Assembly (NCBI RefSeq): GCF_024171525.1
Contig: NZ_JALJZY010000009.1
Location: forward strand, 41,122-105,121
DNA: 64,000 nucleotides
Direction of reading: 5' to 3'
Origin: Neisseriaceae bacterium HSC-16F19
Lineage (GTDB): Bacteria > Pseudomonadota > Gammaproteobacteria > Burkholderiales > Neisseriaceae
The translations under genes were made by a program, and so were the position numbers. Position 1 is the first letter of the stretch; every line of letters starts with the position of its first letter. This document shows, piece by piece, positions 26,527-34,847 of the stretch. The notes beneath the pieces are model-generated. The model worked only from the letters and a program-made list of their open reading frames with translations. It did not search any database and had not been told where the DNA came from.

Positions 26527-26536
26527 AGGAAGCCTT

Positions 26537-27322
26537 ATGAATCAGGAACTGATAGCCGCCTGCGGCCTGGAGCTGTATCAGGCCATGCAAACCCGCCGGG
26601 CACTGCGCCCCCTGACCGAGCGTTATGCCGACATCAGCATAGACGACGCCTACCATATTTCGCTGGCGTTTTTGCAGCACCGCCTCGATGCCGGCGAGCG
26701 GGTGGTGGGCAAAAAAATCGGCCTCACGTCCAAAGCCGTGCAAAACATGCTCAAAGTCGACCAGCCCGATTTCGGTTTCCTAACCGACAAAATGGTGTTC
26801 AACCAAGGCCAGGACGTGCCGGTGAGCGAAATGCTGATGCAGCCGCGTGCCGAGGGCGAAGTGGCCTTTATCCTCAAAAAAGACCTCTTGGGCCCGGGTG
26901 TGACCGCCGCCGACGTGCTGGCGGCCACCGAAGCGGTGATGCCCTGTTTTGAGATTGTCGATTCGCGCATTGAAAACTGGCAGATTAAAATTCAGGACAC
27001 CGTGGCCGACAACGCCTCTTGCGGCGTATTGCTCTTGGGCGACACTGCCGTGAGTCCGCGCAAAGTCGATTTGGCCACCTGCGGCATGGTGGTGGAGAAA
27101 AACGGCAGCGTCATCAGCACCGGTGCCGGTGCCGCCGCCTTGGGCAGCCCGGTCAACTGCGTGGCTTGGCTGGCCAATACCCTCGGCCGTTTCGGCATCA
27201 GCCTCAAAGCGGGCGAAATCATCCTCTCCGGCGCGCTGGTGCCGCTGGAGTCGGTTCAGGCCGGGGATGTGATGTCGGTGTCCGTCGGCGGCATCGGCAG
27301 CGCGTCGGTGCGGTTTACTTAA
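26537..27322 (+). CDS. dmpE: 2-oxopent-4-enoate hydratase
   Basis: 261 residues, last gene of the operon, 10 bases after dmpC. It adds water to 2-hydroxypentadienoate, giving 4-hydroxy-2-oxovalerate for DmpG. It belongs to the same fold family as DmpH: GKKIGLTSKAVQNMLKVDQPDFGFL, the metal-binding QPRAEGEVAFIL and CFEIVDSRIENWQIKIQDTVADNA segments (each typical of the hydratase). An inverted DUS terminator follows at 27339. Confidence 0.95.
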   Translation: MNQELIAACGLELYQAMQTRRALRPLTERYADISIDDAYHISLAFLQHRLDAGERVVGKKIGLTSKAVQNMLKVDQPDFGFLTDKMVFNQGQDVPVSEMLMQPRAEGEVAFILKKDLLGPGVTAADVLAATEAVMPCFEIVDSRIENWQIKIQDTVADNASCGVLLLGDTAVSPRKVDLATCGMVVEKNGSVISTGAGAAALGSPVNCVAWLANTLGRFGISLKAGEIILSGALVPLESVQAGDVMSVSVGGIGSASVRFT

Positions 27323-27338
27323 TGTTTTAATGTGAAAA

Positions 27339-27367
27339 AGGCTGCCTGAAAACTTTTCAGGCAGCCT
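27339..27367. terminator. Terminator of the phenol operon
   Basis: Inverted DUS pair with 5-base loop followed by TTTTTT; shared with the convergent alcohol dehydrogenase gene. Confidence 0.8.
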
Positions 27368-27383
27368 TTTTTGAGCCCATTAT

Positions 27384-28532
27384 TTAGCGCGGACCATAAG
27401 CAGCTTCAAAGATGCCGATAATATCGTCCAAACCGCCCTGTACCGGGTTGGTCAGGCCGCACACGTCTTTGAGGGCGTTTTTGGCCAGGGTGGTGAAGTC
27501 TTCGCGTTTGACACCCAATTCCTGCAAGGATTTGGGAATGCCGACCAAATCGGCGAGTTTCTTGATGGCGTCTATCACTTCGAGACCGGCCAAGTCGGGA
27601 TTGTTAGCGGCGAGCACGGCGCCCACTTGGTTCAGACGGTCGGCGGCCTTGCTCATATTGTAGGCTTCCACATGCGGCAGCAAGAGGGCATTGCACACGC
27701 CGTGCGGCAGGTCGTAGAAACCGCCCAGCTGGTGCGCCATGGCATGCACATAGCCCAAGGAAGCATTGTTAAACGCCATACCGGCCAGGAATTGGGCATA
27801 GGCCATTTGCTCGCGCGCTTGTTTGTTGCCCGGCTCTTTCACCGCGGTGGGCAGCCAGGCGGCAATCAGTTCTACCGCTTTTAAGGCGCAGGCATCGGTA
27901 ATCGGCGTGGCAATGGTGGACACATAGGCTTCCACGGCGTGGGTGAGGGCGTCCATGCCGGTGGCGGCAGTGAGCGCGGCGGGCATGCCTTCCATCAGTT
28001 CGGAGTCGTTGACGGACAGGGTGGGGGTGACGTGTTTGTCCACAATCGCCATTTTCACATGACGGCTCTCGTCGGTGATGATGGTAAAGCGGGTCATTTC
28101 CGAGGCGGTACCGGCGGTGGTGTTGATGGCCACCAGGGTCAGCTGCGGTTTGGCGGATTTGTCCAAGCCTTCGTAGTCTTCGATTTTGCCGCCGTTGGCC
28201 GCCACCAGGGCAATGCCTTTGGCCGCATCGTGGGGCGAGCCGCCGCCCAGCGAAATCACAAAATCGGCGCCGCTCTCTTTGAGCAGGGCCAAACCGGCAT
28301 TGACATTGCCGACGGTGGGATTGGGCTGCACGCCGTCAAACACCACGGCGTCCACGTTTTGGGCCGCCAGTTTGTCGACGACTTGTTGCGCCACACCCAA
28401 GGACACCAAGGGTTTGTCGGTGACAATCAGGGCTTTTTTGAAACCCAGGCGTGCCACTTCGGCCAAGCCTTGGTCCAGCGCACCGGCACCGATGAGGTTG
28501 CGGGTGGGCATAAAAAATTGCGATACGGTCAT
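27384..28532 (-). CDS. Iron-containing alcohol dehydrogenase
   Basis: 382 residues from the ATG at 28532 (MTVSQFFMPTRNLIGAG), with AAGGAA upstream. It is a group III (Fe-dependent) alcohol dehydrogenase: GGGSPHDAAKGIALV binds the nucleotide, and metal-ligand positions lie in GMDALTHAVEAYVS and the GYVHAMAHQLGGFYDLPHG stretch. It probably interconverts short-chain alcohols and aldehydes; substrate unknown. It converges on the phenol operon and lies next to an aldehyde dehydrogenase, so a link to acetaldehyde or ethanol metabolism is likely but inferred. Confidence 0.93.
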   Translation of the reverse strand: MTVSQFFMPTRNLIGAGALDQGLAEVARLGFKKALIVTDKPLVSLGVAQQVVDKLAAQNVDAVVFDGVQPNPTVGNVNAGLALLKESGADFVISLGGGSPHDAAKGIALVAANGGKIEDYEGLDKSAKPQLTLVAINTTAGTASEMTRFTIITDESRHVKMAIVDKHVTPTLSVNDSELMEGMPAALTAATGMDALTHAVEAYVSTIATPITDACALKAVELIAAWLPTAVKEPGNKQAREQMAYAQFLAGMAFNNASLGYVHAMAHQLGGFYDLPHGVCNALLLPHVEAYNMSKAADRLNQVGAVLAANNPDLAGLEVIDAIKKLADLVGIPKSLQELGVKREDFTTLAKNALKDVCGLTNPVQGGLDDIIGIFEAAYGPR

Positions 28533-28683
28533 GATGTGTTCCTTATGTTGGGTTTCCGGCCCAATCAGTCGTACTGCCGCAGCAGCCGGGAACTGCGGCG
28601 GGCTGTATAGCTTCTGCCTTAAATATAACCTTGTCGTCAGGCCGGTGTGTTGCGTTGCATCAAGCAATCGCCAAATGTAAAAA

Positions 28684-28711
28684 AGGCTGCCTGAAAACTT
28701 TCAGGCAGCCT
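28684..28711. terminator. Inverted DUS terminator of the aldehyde dehydrogenase gene
   Basis: DUS pair with a 4-base loop lying 20 bases past the stop codon of the gene at 28731; flanked by AAAA on the left, i.e. T on the minus strand. Confidence 0.75.
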
Positions 28712-28730
28712 TGTGACAGTGCTTTAAAAC

Positions 28731-30251
28731 TTAGAAGAAGCCCAGCGCATTGGGCGAATAGCTTACCAGCAGGCACTTGGTGTGCTGGTAGTGGCCCAGC
28801 ATCATTTTGTGGTTTTCGCGGCCGATGCCGGATTTTTTGTAACCGCCGAAGGCCGCGTGCGCCGGATAGAGGTGGTAACAATTGGTCCACACACGGCCGG
28901 CCTGAATGCCGCGGCCCATGCGGTAGCAGGTATTGGCATTGCGGCTCCACACTCCGGCGCCCAAGCCGAAGATGGTGTCGTTGGCAATGGCCAGCGCTTC
29001 TTCGGCGTCTTTAAAGGTGGTCACCGCCACCACCGGGCCGAAGATTTCTTCCTGGAAGATGCGCATTTGGTTATTGCCTTGGAAGATGGTGGGCTCGATG
29101 TAGAAACCGTCGGCCAAATCGCCGCCTTCTTTGCGCACATTGCCGCCGGTGAGCACTTTGGCGCCTTCTTCCTGACCCAGTTTCAAATAACCGGCAATCT
29201 TGTCCATTTGCTCTTGGCTGGCTTGTGCGCCGACCATGGTGTCGGTGTCCAGCGGGTCGCCCACTTTAATGGCTTTCACGCGCGCCACGGCACGTTCCAT
29301 GAATTTCTCGAAAATGGATTCCTGCACCAGCACGCGCGAGGGGCAGGTACACACTTCGCCCTGGTTGAGGGCAAACAGGGCAAAGCCTTCCAGGCATTTG
29401 TCCAAGAATTCGTCGTCTTGGTCCATCACGTCGGCAAAAATGATGTTGGGGCTCTTGCCGCCCAATTCCAAAGTCACCGGAATCAGGTTTTCGGTGGCAT
29501 AGCCCATGATCAGCTTGCCGGTGCCGGTTTCGCCGGTAAAGGCCACTTTGGCGATGCGCGGGCTTTGCGCCAGCGGTTTGCCGCATTCCACGCCGAAGCC
29601 GTTGACCACATTGAGCACGCCCGGCGGCAGCAAATCGCCGATGATCTCCAGCACATAGAGGATGGAGGCCGGGGTTTGTTCCGCCGGTTTGAGCACGATG
29701 CAGTTCCCTGCCGCCAGTGCCGGGGCCAATTTCCAGGCCGCCATCAAAAGCGGGAAGTTCCACGGAATGATTTGGCCGACCACGCCCAAAGGCTCGTTGA
29801 AATGATAGGCCACGGTGTTGTTGTCGATTTCGGAAATGCCGCCTTCCTGGGCGCGGATGGCGCCTGCAAAATAGCGAAAATGGTCGATGGCCAGCGGAAT
29901 GTCGGCGGCCAGGGTTTCACGCACCGGCTTGCCGTTTTCCCAGGTTTCGGCCACGGCGATTTTTTCCAGGTTCTGTTCCAGGCGGTCGGCGATTTTCAAC
30001 AGAATATTGCTGCGCTCGGTAACGCTGGTTTTGCGCCAGGCGTCTTTGGCGGCGTGCGCCGCATCCAGTGCTTTTTCCACGTCTTCCGCCTGTGAGCGCG
30101 GCACGCGGGTAAAGGGTTTGCCGGTAACGGGGCTGACATTGTCAAAATATTGGCCGCCAACAGGAGGGACCCACTGGCCGCCGATGTAGTTTTCGTATTG
30201 CGCTTTGTATTCGACAATGCTGCCGGGGGTGTTGGGTGCTGCGTATTTCAT
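28731..30251 (-). CDS. Aldehyde dehydrogenase, AldB/ExaC type
   Basis: 506 residues, the size of AldB/ExaC/AcoD enzymes that oxidise acetaldehyde and related aldehydes with NAD(P). The catalytic Glu is in LELGGKSPN and the nucleophilic Cys in NQGEVCTCPSR, a context typical of this group. PWNFPLLMAAWKLAPALAAGN is the cofactor-binding segment (two residues may differ between relatives). It lies upstream of the iron alcohol dehydrogenase on the same strand, but an inverted DUS terminator separates them, so they are probably separate transcripts. Confidence 0.94.
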   Translation of the reverse strand: MKYAAPNTPGSIVEYKAQYENYIGGQWVPPVGGQYFDNVSPVTGKPFTRVPRSQAEDVEKALDAAHAAKDAWRKTSVTERSNILLKIADRLEQNLEKIAVAETWENGKPVRETLAADIPLAIDHFRYFAGAIRAQEGGISEIDNNTVAYHFNEPLGVVGQIIPWNFPLLMAAWKLAPALAAGNCIVLKPAEQTPASILYVLEIIGDLLPPGVLNVVNGFGVECGKPLAQSPRIAKVAFTGETGTGKLIMGYATENLIPVTLELGGKSPNIIFADVMDQDDEFLDKCLEGFALFALNQGEVCTCPSRVLVQESIFEKFMERAVARVKAIKVGDPLDTDTMVGAQASQEQMDKIAGYLKLGQEEGAKVLTGGNVRKEGGDLADGFYIEPTIFQGNNQMRIFQEEIFGPVVAVTTFKDAEEALAIANDTIFGLGAGVWSRNANTCYRMGRGIQAGRVWTNCYHLYPAHAAFGGYKKSGIGRENHKMMLGHYQHTKCLLVSYSPNALGFF

Positions 30252-30434
30252 AATTGTTTCTCCGATATAGTTTAATGACTTGGAATAATAAAGACCCGCT
30301 GCCGAGCCTTGGCGCAGAGTATGCCTTTTTGCGCAGCGGCGCTATCTGCACTGCAACAAAGGCAAAGGCTGCCTGAAAGCGGCAACTCCTTTATAATGCG
30401 CTCCGGTAACCACAGCTACGGCATTCCCACCCCC

Positions 30435-31226
30435 ATGAAAGCCCATCAGGCCCGCAAACGCTTCGGCCAAAATTTTTTGCAGGATACCCGCGTCATTCAG
30501 GATATTGTGGCGGCGGTGCGGCCGCAGCCGCAGGACACGGTGATTGAAATCGGCCCCGGCCTGGCGGCGATAACCGCGCCTCTGGCGGCCAAACTCGATA
30601 CCCTGCATGTGGTGGAAATCGACCGCGACATCGTTGCCCGCCTCAAAACCCTGCCCTTTGCCGACAAGCTGGTGATACACGAGGGCGATGTGCTGCAATT
30701 TGATTTTGCCAGCGTACCGGGGCGCAAAAAAATCGTCGGCAACCTGCCCTATAATATTTCCACACCGCTCTTGTTCCGTTTGAGCGAAGTGGCGGCTGAA
30801 GTGGAAGACATGCACTTTATGCTGCAAAAAGAAGTGGTGGAGCGCATGGTGGCCGCACCCGGCAGCAACGATTACGGCCGCTTAAGCGTGATGCTGCAAT
30901 ATTTTTTCGACATGGAAAACCTGATCGAAGTGCCGCCGGAAGCCTTTGACCCGGCGCCGAAAGTGGATTCCGCCGTGGTGCGCATGATTCCCCAGCCCGG
31001 GCGCATCGGCGTGGCGGACGATTTCGACCATTTTGCCGCGCTGGTCAAACAGGCTTTCCAGCAACGGCGCAAAACCATACGCAATAATTTGAAAGACCGG
31101 GCCGACGACGCACAGTTGGCGGCCGCGGGCATAGACCCGCAACAGCGGCCGGAGCATATTGCACCGGAACGCTATGTGCAGCTGAGCAATAACCTACAAT
31201 CACACAAGCGCGAGGAGATGTCATGA
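30435..31226 (+). CDS. rsmA: 16S rRNA dimethyladenosine transferase
   Basis: 263 residues from the ATG at 30435 (MKAHQARKRFGQNFL); the longer upstream frame is not family-like. It dimethylates two adjacent adenosines near the 3' end of 16S rRNA during small-subunit maturation. FGQNFLQD, the SAM motif IEIGPGLAAIT and the catalytic NLPYNISTPLLF are clear. The stop overlaps the start of the next gene (ATGA). Confidence 0.97.
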   Translation: MKAHQARKRFGQNFLQDTRVIQDIVAAVRPQPQDTVIEIGPGLAAITAPLAAKLDTLHVVEIDRDIVARLKTLPFADKLVIHEGDVLQFDFASVPGRKKIVGNLPYNISTPLLFRLSEVAAEVEDMHFMLQKEVVERMVAAPGSNDYGRLSVMLQYFFDMENLIEVPPEAFDPAPKVDSAVVRMIPQPGRIGVADDFDHFAALVKQAFQQRRKTIRNNLKDRADDAQLAAAGIDPQQRPEHIAPERYVQLSNNLQSHKREEMS

Positions 31227-31951
31227 TCCAATTTAAAAACGTGCACAAATGGTTTAAAGACCTGCATGTCATCAACGGTGTGGATTTGGAAATCCAAAAA
31301 GGCGAGGTGGTGGTGGTCTGCGGCCCTTCCGGCAGCGGCAAATCCACGCTCATCCGCACCGTCAACCAGCTGGAGAGCATCCAGGAAGGCGAAATCTGGG
31401 TGGACGGCATCAATGTGGCCGACCCCAAAACCGATTTGAACAAAGTGCGCGCCGAAGTGGGCTTTGTATTCCAGCATTTCAATCTCTACCCGCATTTGAG
31501 CGTGCTGGAAAACATCATCCTCTCGCCGATGAAGGTGAAAAAACAAAGCCGCGAACAGGCGGAGAAAAAAGCGCTGGAACTGTTGGAGCGCGTGGGTTTG
31601 GCGCATAAAAAAGACGCCATGCCCAGCCAGCTCTCCGGCGGCCAGCAGCAGCGCGTGGCCATTGCCCGCGGCCTGGCCATGGAACCGCGCGTGATGCTGT
31701 TTGACGAGCCCACTTCAGCACTTGACCCGGAAATGGTGGGCGAGGTGTTGAAAGTGATGAAAGACTTGGCCGAAAGCGGCATGACCATGATGTGCGTGAC
31801 CCACGAAATGGGCTTTGCCCGCGAAGTGGCCGACCGTGTGATTTTTGTCGACCAGGGCCAGATTGTGGAAATGGCCGACCCGGACACCTTCTTCACCAAT
31901 CCGCAAAGCGAACGTGCGCGCCAGTTTATCAATCAGGTGAAATCACACTGA
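31223..31951 (+). CDS. Polar amino-acid ABC transporter ATPase
   Basis: 242 residues, GltL/GlnQ type. Walker A GPSGSGKST (about 35-43), Q-loop FVFQHFNLYPHLS, signature LSGGQQQR and Walker B MLFDEPTSALDP are intact. It would energise uptake of glutamate, glutamine or a similar amino acid. No permease or binding-protein gene adjoins: an inverted DUS terminator follows at once and rsmA precedes with a 4-base overlap. The partner subunits must be elsewhere. Confidence 0.94.
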   Translation: MIQFKNVHKWFKDLHVINGVDLEIQKGEVVVVCGPSGSGKSTLIRTVNQLESIQEGEIWVDGINVADPKTDLNKVRAEVGFVFQHFNLYPHLSVLENIILSPMKVKKQSREQAEKKALELLERVGLAHKKDAMPSQLSGGQQQRVAIARGLAMEPRVMLFDEPTSALDPEMVGEVLKVMKDLAESGMTMMCVTHEMGFAREVADRVIFVDQGQIVEMADPDTFFTNPQSERARQFINQVKSH

Positions 31952-31970
31952 AGTTTGTCCATACAGCAAA

Positions 31971-31998
31971 AGGCTGCCTGAAAGTTTTCAGGCAGCCT
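31971..31998. terminator. Inverted DUS terminator of the rsmA-ABC operon
   Basis: DUS pair with a 4-base loop followed by TTTGTTTTTT. Confidence 0.8.
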
Positions 31999-32040
31999 TT
32001 TGTTTTTTGAACAGTATTTAAGAGAGATAAAACGAGTGAG

Positions 32041-32107
32041 GTAGGTTGGGTCGCCAGACCCAACACTTATCGGGCATTGACCCGTGTTGGGTTTTCAACC
32101 CAAGCTA
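32041..32107. repeat. GTAGGTTGGGTC palindromes
   Basis: GTAGGTTGGGTC-GCCA-GACCCAAC (32041-32064) and TGTTGGGTTTTCAACCCAAGC (21 bases, 32084-32104) belong to the co-varying palindrome family. Confidence 0.55.
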
Positions 32108-32115
32108 CGGCTGTA

Positions 32116-32559
32116 TTAAGAGAGATAAAACATGGTTTTGGCCAAGAGCACAATCAGCGTGGCCTGTATCAGCACCGCGGTGTGGATATAGCGCGACCCG
32201 GCGGCGGTGAGGGTGTTGCGGCGCATTTTGGTCACCGCGGTAATGAAATGCACCAAGATGCTCAGCGCCAGCGCGATTTTCACCCCCAGCTGCCAGGTAA
32301 AGGCGGTGAAGGGCTGGGCAAACAGCGGTGCGTAACGGTGCAGCATCATCAGGCCGCTGCCGAACAGCAGCAGGATGACCCACGGCATCACGCGTCTGAG
32401 CCGCCGCGACAGTGCCGGCTCGACCTCCCGGCGTGCTTCGCGGCTGACGGCGCGGGTGTGCAGCACCGACAAAACCAGCATTTCGAAAAACACGCCGCCG
32501 ACAAATATGACGGCGCACAACAAATGCACAATGTGCGCCCAGGGATAAGTGGAAGCCAT
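32116..32559 (-). CDS. CopD-like integral membrane protein
   Basis: 147 residues with four predicted membrane helices: WAHIVHLLCAVIFVGGVFFE, MPWVILLLFGSGLMML, LGVKIALALSILVHFI and TAVLIQATLIVLLAK. The first helix with a histidine (HIVHLL) and the overall layout resemble small CopD-family or cytochrome-like membrane proteins. Function is uncertain. The ATG at 32559 has AAAGGTG upstream. It is a single-gene unit. Confidence 0.7.
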   Translation of the reverse strand: MASTYPWAHIVHLLCAVIFVGGVFFEMLVLSVLHTRAVSREARREVEPALSRRLRRVMPWVILLLFGSGLMMLHRYAPLFAQPFTAFTWQLGVKIALALSILVHFITAVTKMRRNTLTAAGSRYIHTAVLIQATLIVLLAKTMFYLS

Positions 32560-32600
32560 GGCTCACCTTTGGGGTTGGTTAAAAGGTTTTTCAGGCAGCC

Positions 32601-32798
32601 TGAGACCTTTGCAAAACCTCATATGCCACCATAAACATAAAACCGACGTCATTCCCGCGTATGCGGGAATCCATGGGCAAACTTAAGAAACCATTTTAAA
32701 ACAATGGATTCATAAACAGATAGATGGATTCCCGCGTTCGCGGGAATGACGGCAGCCAGGAGTTTAGGCTACCTGAAGGCAGTTTTGCAAAGGTCTCA
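32601..32798. repeat. 198-bp repeat with TGAGACCTTTGCAAAAC termini and two dRS3
   Basis: Perfect 17-bp inverted termini (TGAGACCTTTGCAAAAC / GTTTTGCAAAGGTCTCA). dRS3 motifs ATTCCC-N8-GGGAAT lie at 32651-32670 and 32728-32747, followed by a DUS variant AGGCTACCTGAA at about 32767. It looks like a small non-autonomous element; relatives lie inside the phenol operon. Confidence 0.85.
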
Positions 32799-33108
32799 GC
32801 CTTGAAGGATTTATCCGGCTTTATTTTTCAAGGTTCAGAGCTTGAAAAGGCTGCCTGAAACGATAACGGCGTCTTATGTTCCCTCTCCCACAGGCGAGGG
32901 GCTTATGTTGCCGACATTATTTAATGGGTAGGGTGGGCATTCTTGCCCACCATTTTAAATGACAGCGTGTAGGGTGGGCATTTATGCCCACGCGGACAAT
33001 CACATCAACACCCATGCAAACAATGGTGGGGGTAACGGTGGGCTTAAAAGCCCACCCTACGGCCATCTGAAAAAACGGCTTCAGGTTTTGCGCATATCCC
33101 ACCCGCCC
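32799..33108. other. Repeat-rich intergenic region
   Basis: No gene is supported. It holds a single DUS near 32850, a CCCTCTCCCACAGGCGAGGGG-like repeat (21 bases at 32880-32900), and several GTGGGCA/TGCCCAC palindromes at 32927-33062 that belong to the co-varying family. Confidence 0.5.
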
Positions 33109-33141
33109 AAAAAAATCAACCGCCGTGCAAGGCGGCGGTTG
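33109..33141 (-). terminator. Rho-independent terminator of the macB-OMF transcript
   Basis: CAACCGCCG (33117-33125) and CGGCGGTTG (33133-33141) form a 9-bp stem. On the minus strand it is followed by ATTTTTTT. It lies about 210 bases past the stop at 33352; nothing coding was seen in between. Confidence 0.75.
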
Positions 33142-33351
33142 GTGGGGTGTACTGCATTTTTCTCTCTGTAATACCTTTGTATTCTTGGCGTTGCGGCTTG
33201 TGTCGCCATTTAGGCTTGCAACTTTAATTTATCGGGGGCAAAAAAGCAAGCCCGCGATGCGGTACACATTAAGAAAAAAACGATTCTGCCGCGCCCGGCG
33301 CCCATATGTGGCTGTTTGTGGCGCACTTATGCCGTATGTATGGCGGCTGTG

Positions 33352-34803
33352 CTATTGCGGCGCTTGCGCCGCCGCCGGTTTGGGGCTGAGCACATAGCGC
33401 CCGCCCATGGCTTTGTAAATCATGGCCTGGTGTTGCAGGGTGGCGTACTGCGCCTGTAGCAGGCTGCGCTCGGCGCTGTATTCGCTGTTGAGCGCGGAGA
33501 GCCAGTCTTTGAGTTCGTTGCGGCCGTGTTGGTAGCGGGCACGGTAATAGCGGCTGTTTTCCTGCGCCAAACGCAGGGTTGCGCGGGCGTTGTCCTGTAC
33601 TTGCAGGCTGTGCCGGTATTGGCGGTATTGGTTGTTCACTTCGTGCAGCGCGGTGACGAGCGCCTGCTCGAAGCCGATTTTGGCCTGCTCGAATTCGGCT
33701 TCGGCGATGCGGTTTTGCCAGCGCAAAGTCGGCCAGTTGAGGAAGGGCAGGCTGATGCCGACGCTGCCGCCGAGCATGGGCACTTCAAATAGCGTGGCGG
33801 CGCGGTTGGAAGTGTGGCTCAAGGCGGCATTGAGGGTAATGCTGGGATACCAGCTGCGGTATTGCGCCAGCTGGCTTTTGGCCGCGGCCTGCAAACGCGC
33901 TTCGGCGGCCAAAAGGTCGGGGCGGTGGGTCAGCGCGGCAATGGGCACGTCCAGATTGGGGGCGGCACCTTGGCCGTCGGGCAGCAGAAAATCGTGCGGA
34001 TTAATGCCGCTTGGGTGATGCGGGTCCAGATGGAGGATTTGCTGGAGCGTGCTCCAGGCGGCGGCATGGGTTTCTTTGAGGCTGTCGAGCTGGTCTTGGG
34101 CGGTTAACAGCGCCTGGCGGGCCTGTACCGGCTCGTTGGCGGCAGCCTTGCCGTGACGGTGGCGGCTTTCGGCAATGCGCAGAATGTCTTGGTAATTGGC
34201 CAGCGCTTTTTCCTGCAAGACGATGGCGCGGTTGAGGTAGGCGAGGTGGAAATAGCCGTCCACGGTATTGTTGATAACGGTCAGCCGCGTGGCGGCCATA
34301 TCTTCGGCGGTGGCGCGCTGCTTCCACACCTGCGCCGAGGCGGTGGCATTGAGGCGGCGCCACAAATCCAGTTCATAGCTCAAACCCAGCTGGCTGCTGT
34401 AGCTGCGCGGCGTGTTGGTGCCGGTTTGCAGATTGCGGCTTTGCGACACGCCCAGGCTGGCGTTGAAATCCGGCACCAGATTGGCGCCGAGAATATTGGC
34501 CTGATACAGCGCCTTGTTGACATTGAGGGCGGCCTGTTTCAGGTCGGCATTGTTGTCCAGCGCCAGGCCGACCACCTGGTCCAAAGACGGGTGCTGATAC
34601 AGCCGCCACCAGTCCTGCTGCATGTCCACTTGTGCGGACAGGGCCAGTGTTTCGTCCGCCACCACCGTCAGCGGCGCGCGCTCGTGCATGGCCCGGTTCA
34701 GGCCGATGGAGGTGTCCGGCGCGGTGTGGATGGCACAGCCGCCCAAAGCGGCGGCGGTGACGAGGGCAATAAGGGCAGGAAGGCGGAGCGGCAATGTATT
34801 CAT
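33352..34803 (-). CDS. RND/MacAB outer-membrane channel lipoprotein (NodT/OprM type)
   Basis: 483 residues with a lipoprotein signal ending in LGGC (Cys23). Two OEP (TolC-like) repeats form the body, with typical segments QQDWWRLYQHPSLDQVV, YELDLWRRLNATASA, THRPDLLAAEARLQAA and LPFLNWPTLRWQ. It should form the trimeric exit duct of the efflux pump whose inner-membrane transporter, MacB, is encoded 44 bases upstream on the same strand. The C-terminus ends in a short Ala/Pro tail. Confidence 0.93.
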   Translation of the reverse strand: MNTLPLRLPALIALVTAAALGGCAIHTAPDTSIGLNRAMHERAPLTVVADETLALSAQVDMQQDWWRLYQHPSLDQVVGLALDNNADLKQAALNVNKALYQANILGANLVPDFNASLGVSQSRNLQTGTNTPRSYSSQLGLSYELDLWRRLNATASAQVWKQRATAEDMAATRLTVINNTVDGYFHLAYLNRAIVLQEKALANYQDILRIAESRHRHGKAAANEPVQARQALLTAQDQLDSLKETHAAAWSTLQQILHLDPHHPSGINPHDFLLPDGQGAAPNLDVPIAALTHRPDLLAAEARLQAAAKSQLAQYRSWYPSITLNAALSHTSNRAATLFEVPMLGGSVGISLPFLNWPTLRWQNRIAEAEFEQAKIGFEQALVTALHEVNNQYRQYRHSLQVQDNARATLRLAQENSRYYRARYQHGRNELKDWLSALNSEYSAERSLLQAQYATLQHQAMIYKAMGGRYVLSPKPAAAQAPQ

Positions 34804-34847
34804 AAGGGTTTCTTCGGTTTTTAAGGTTTTCAGGCAGCCTTTGCGGC

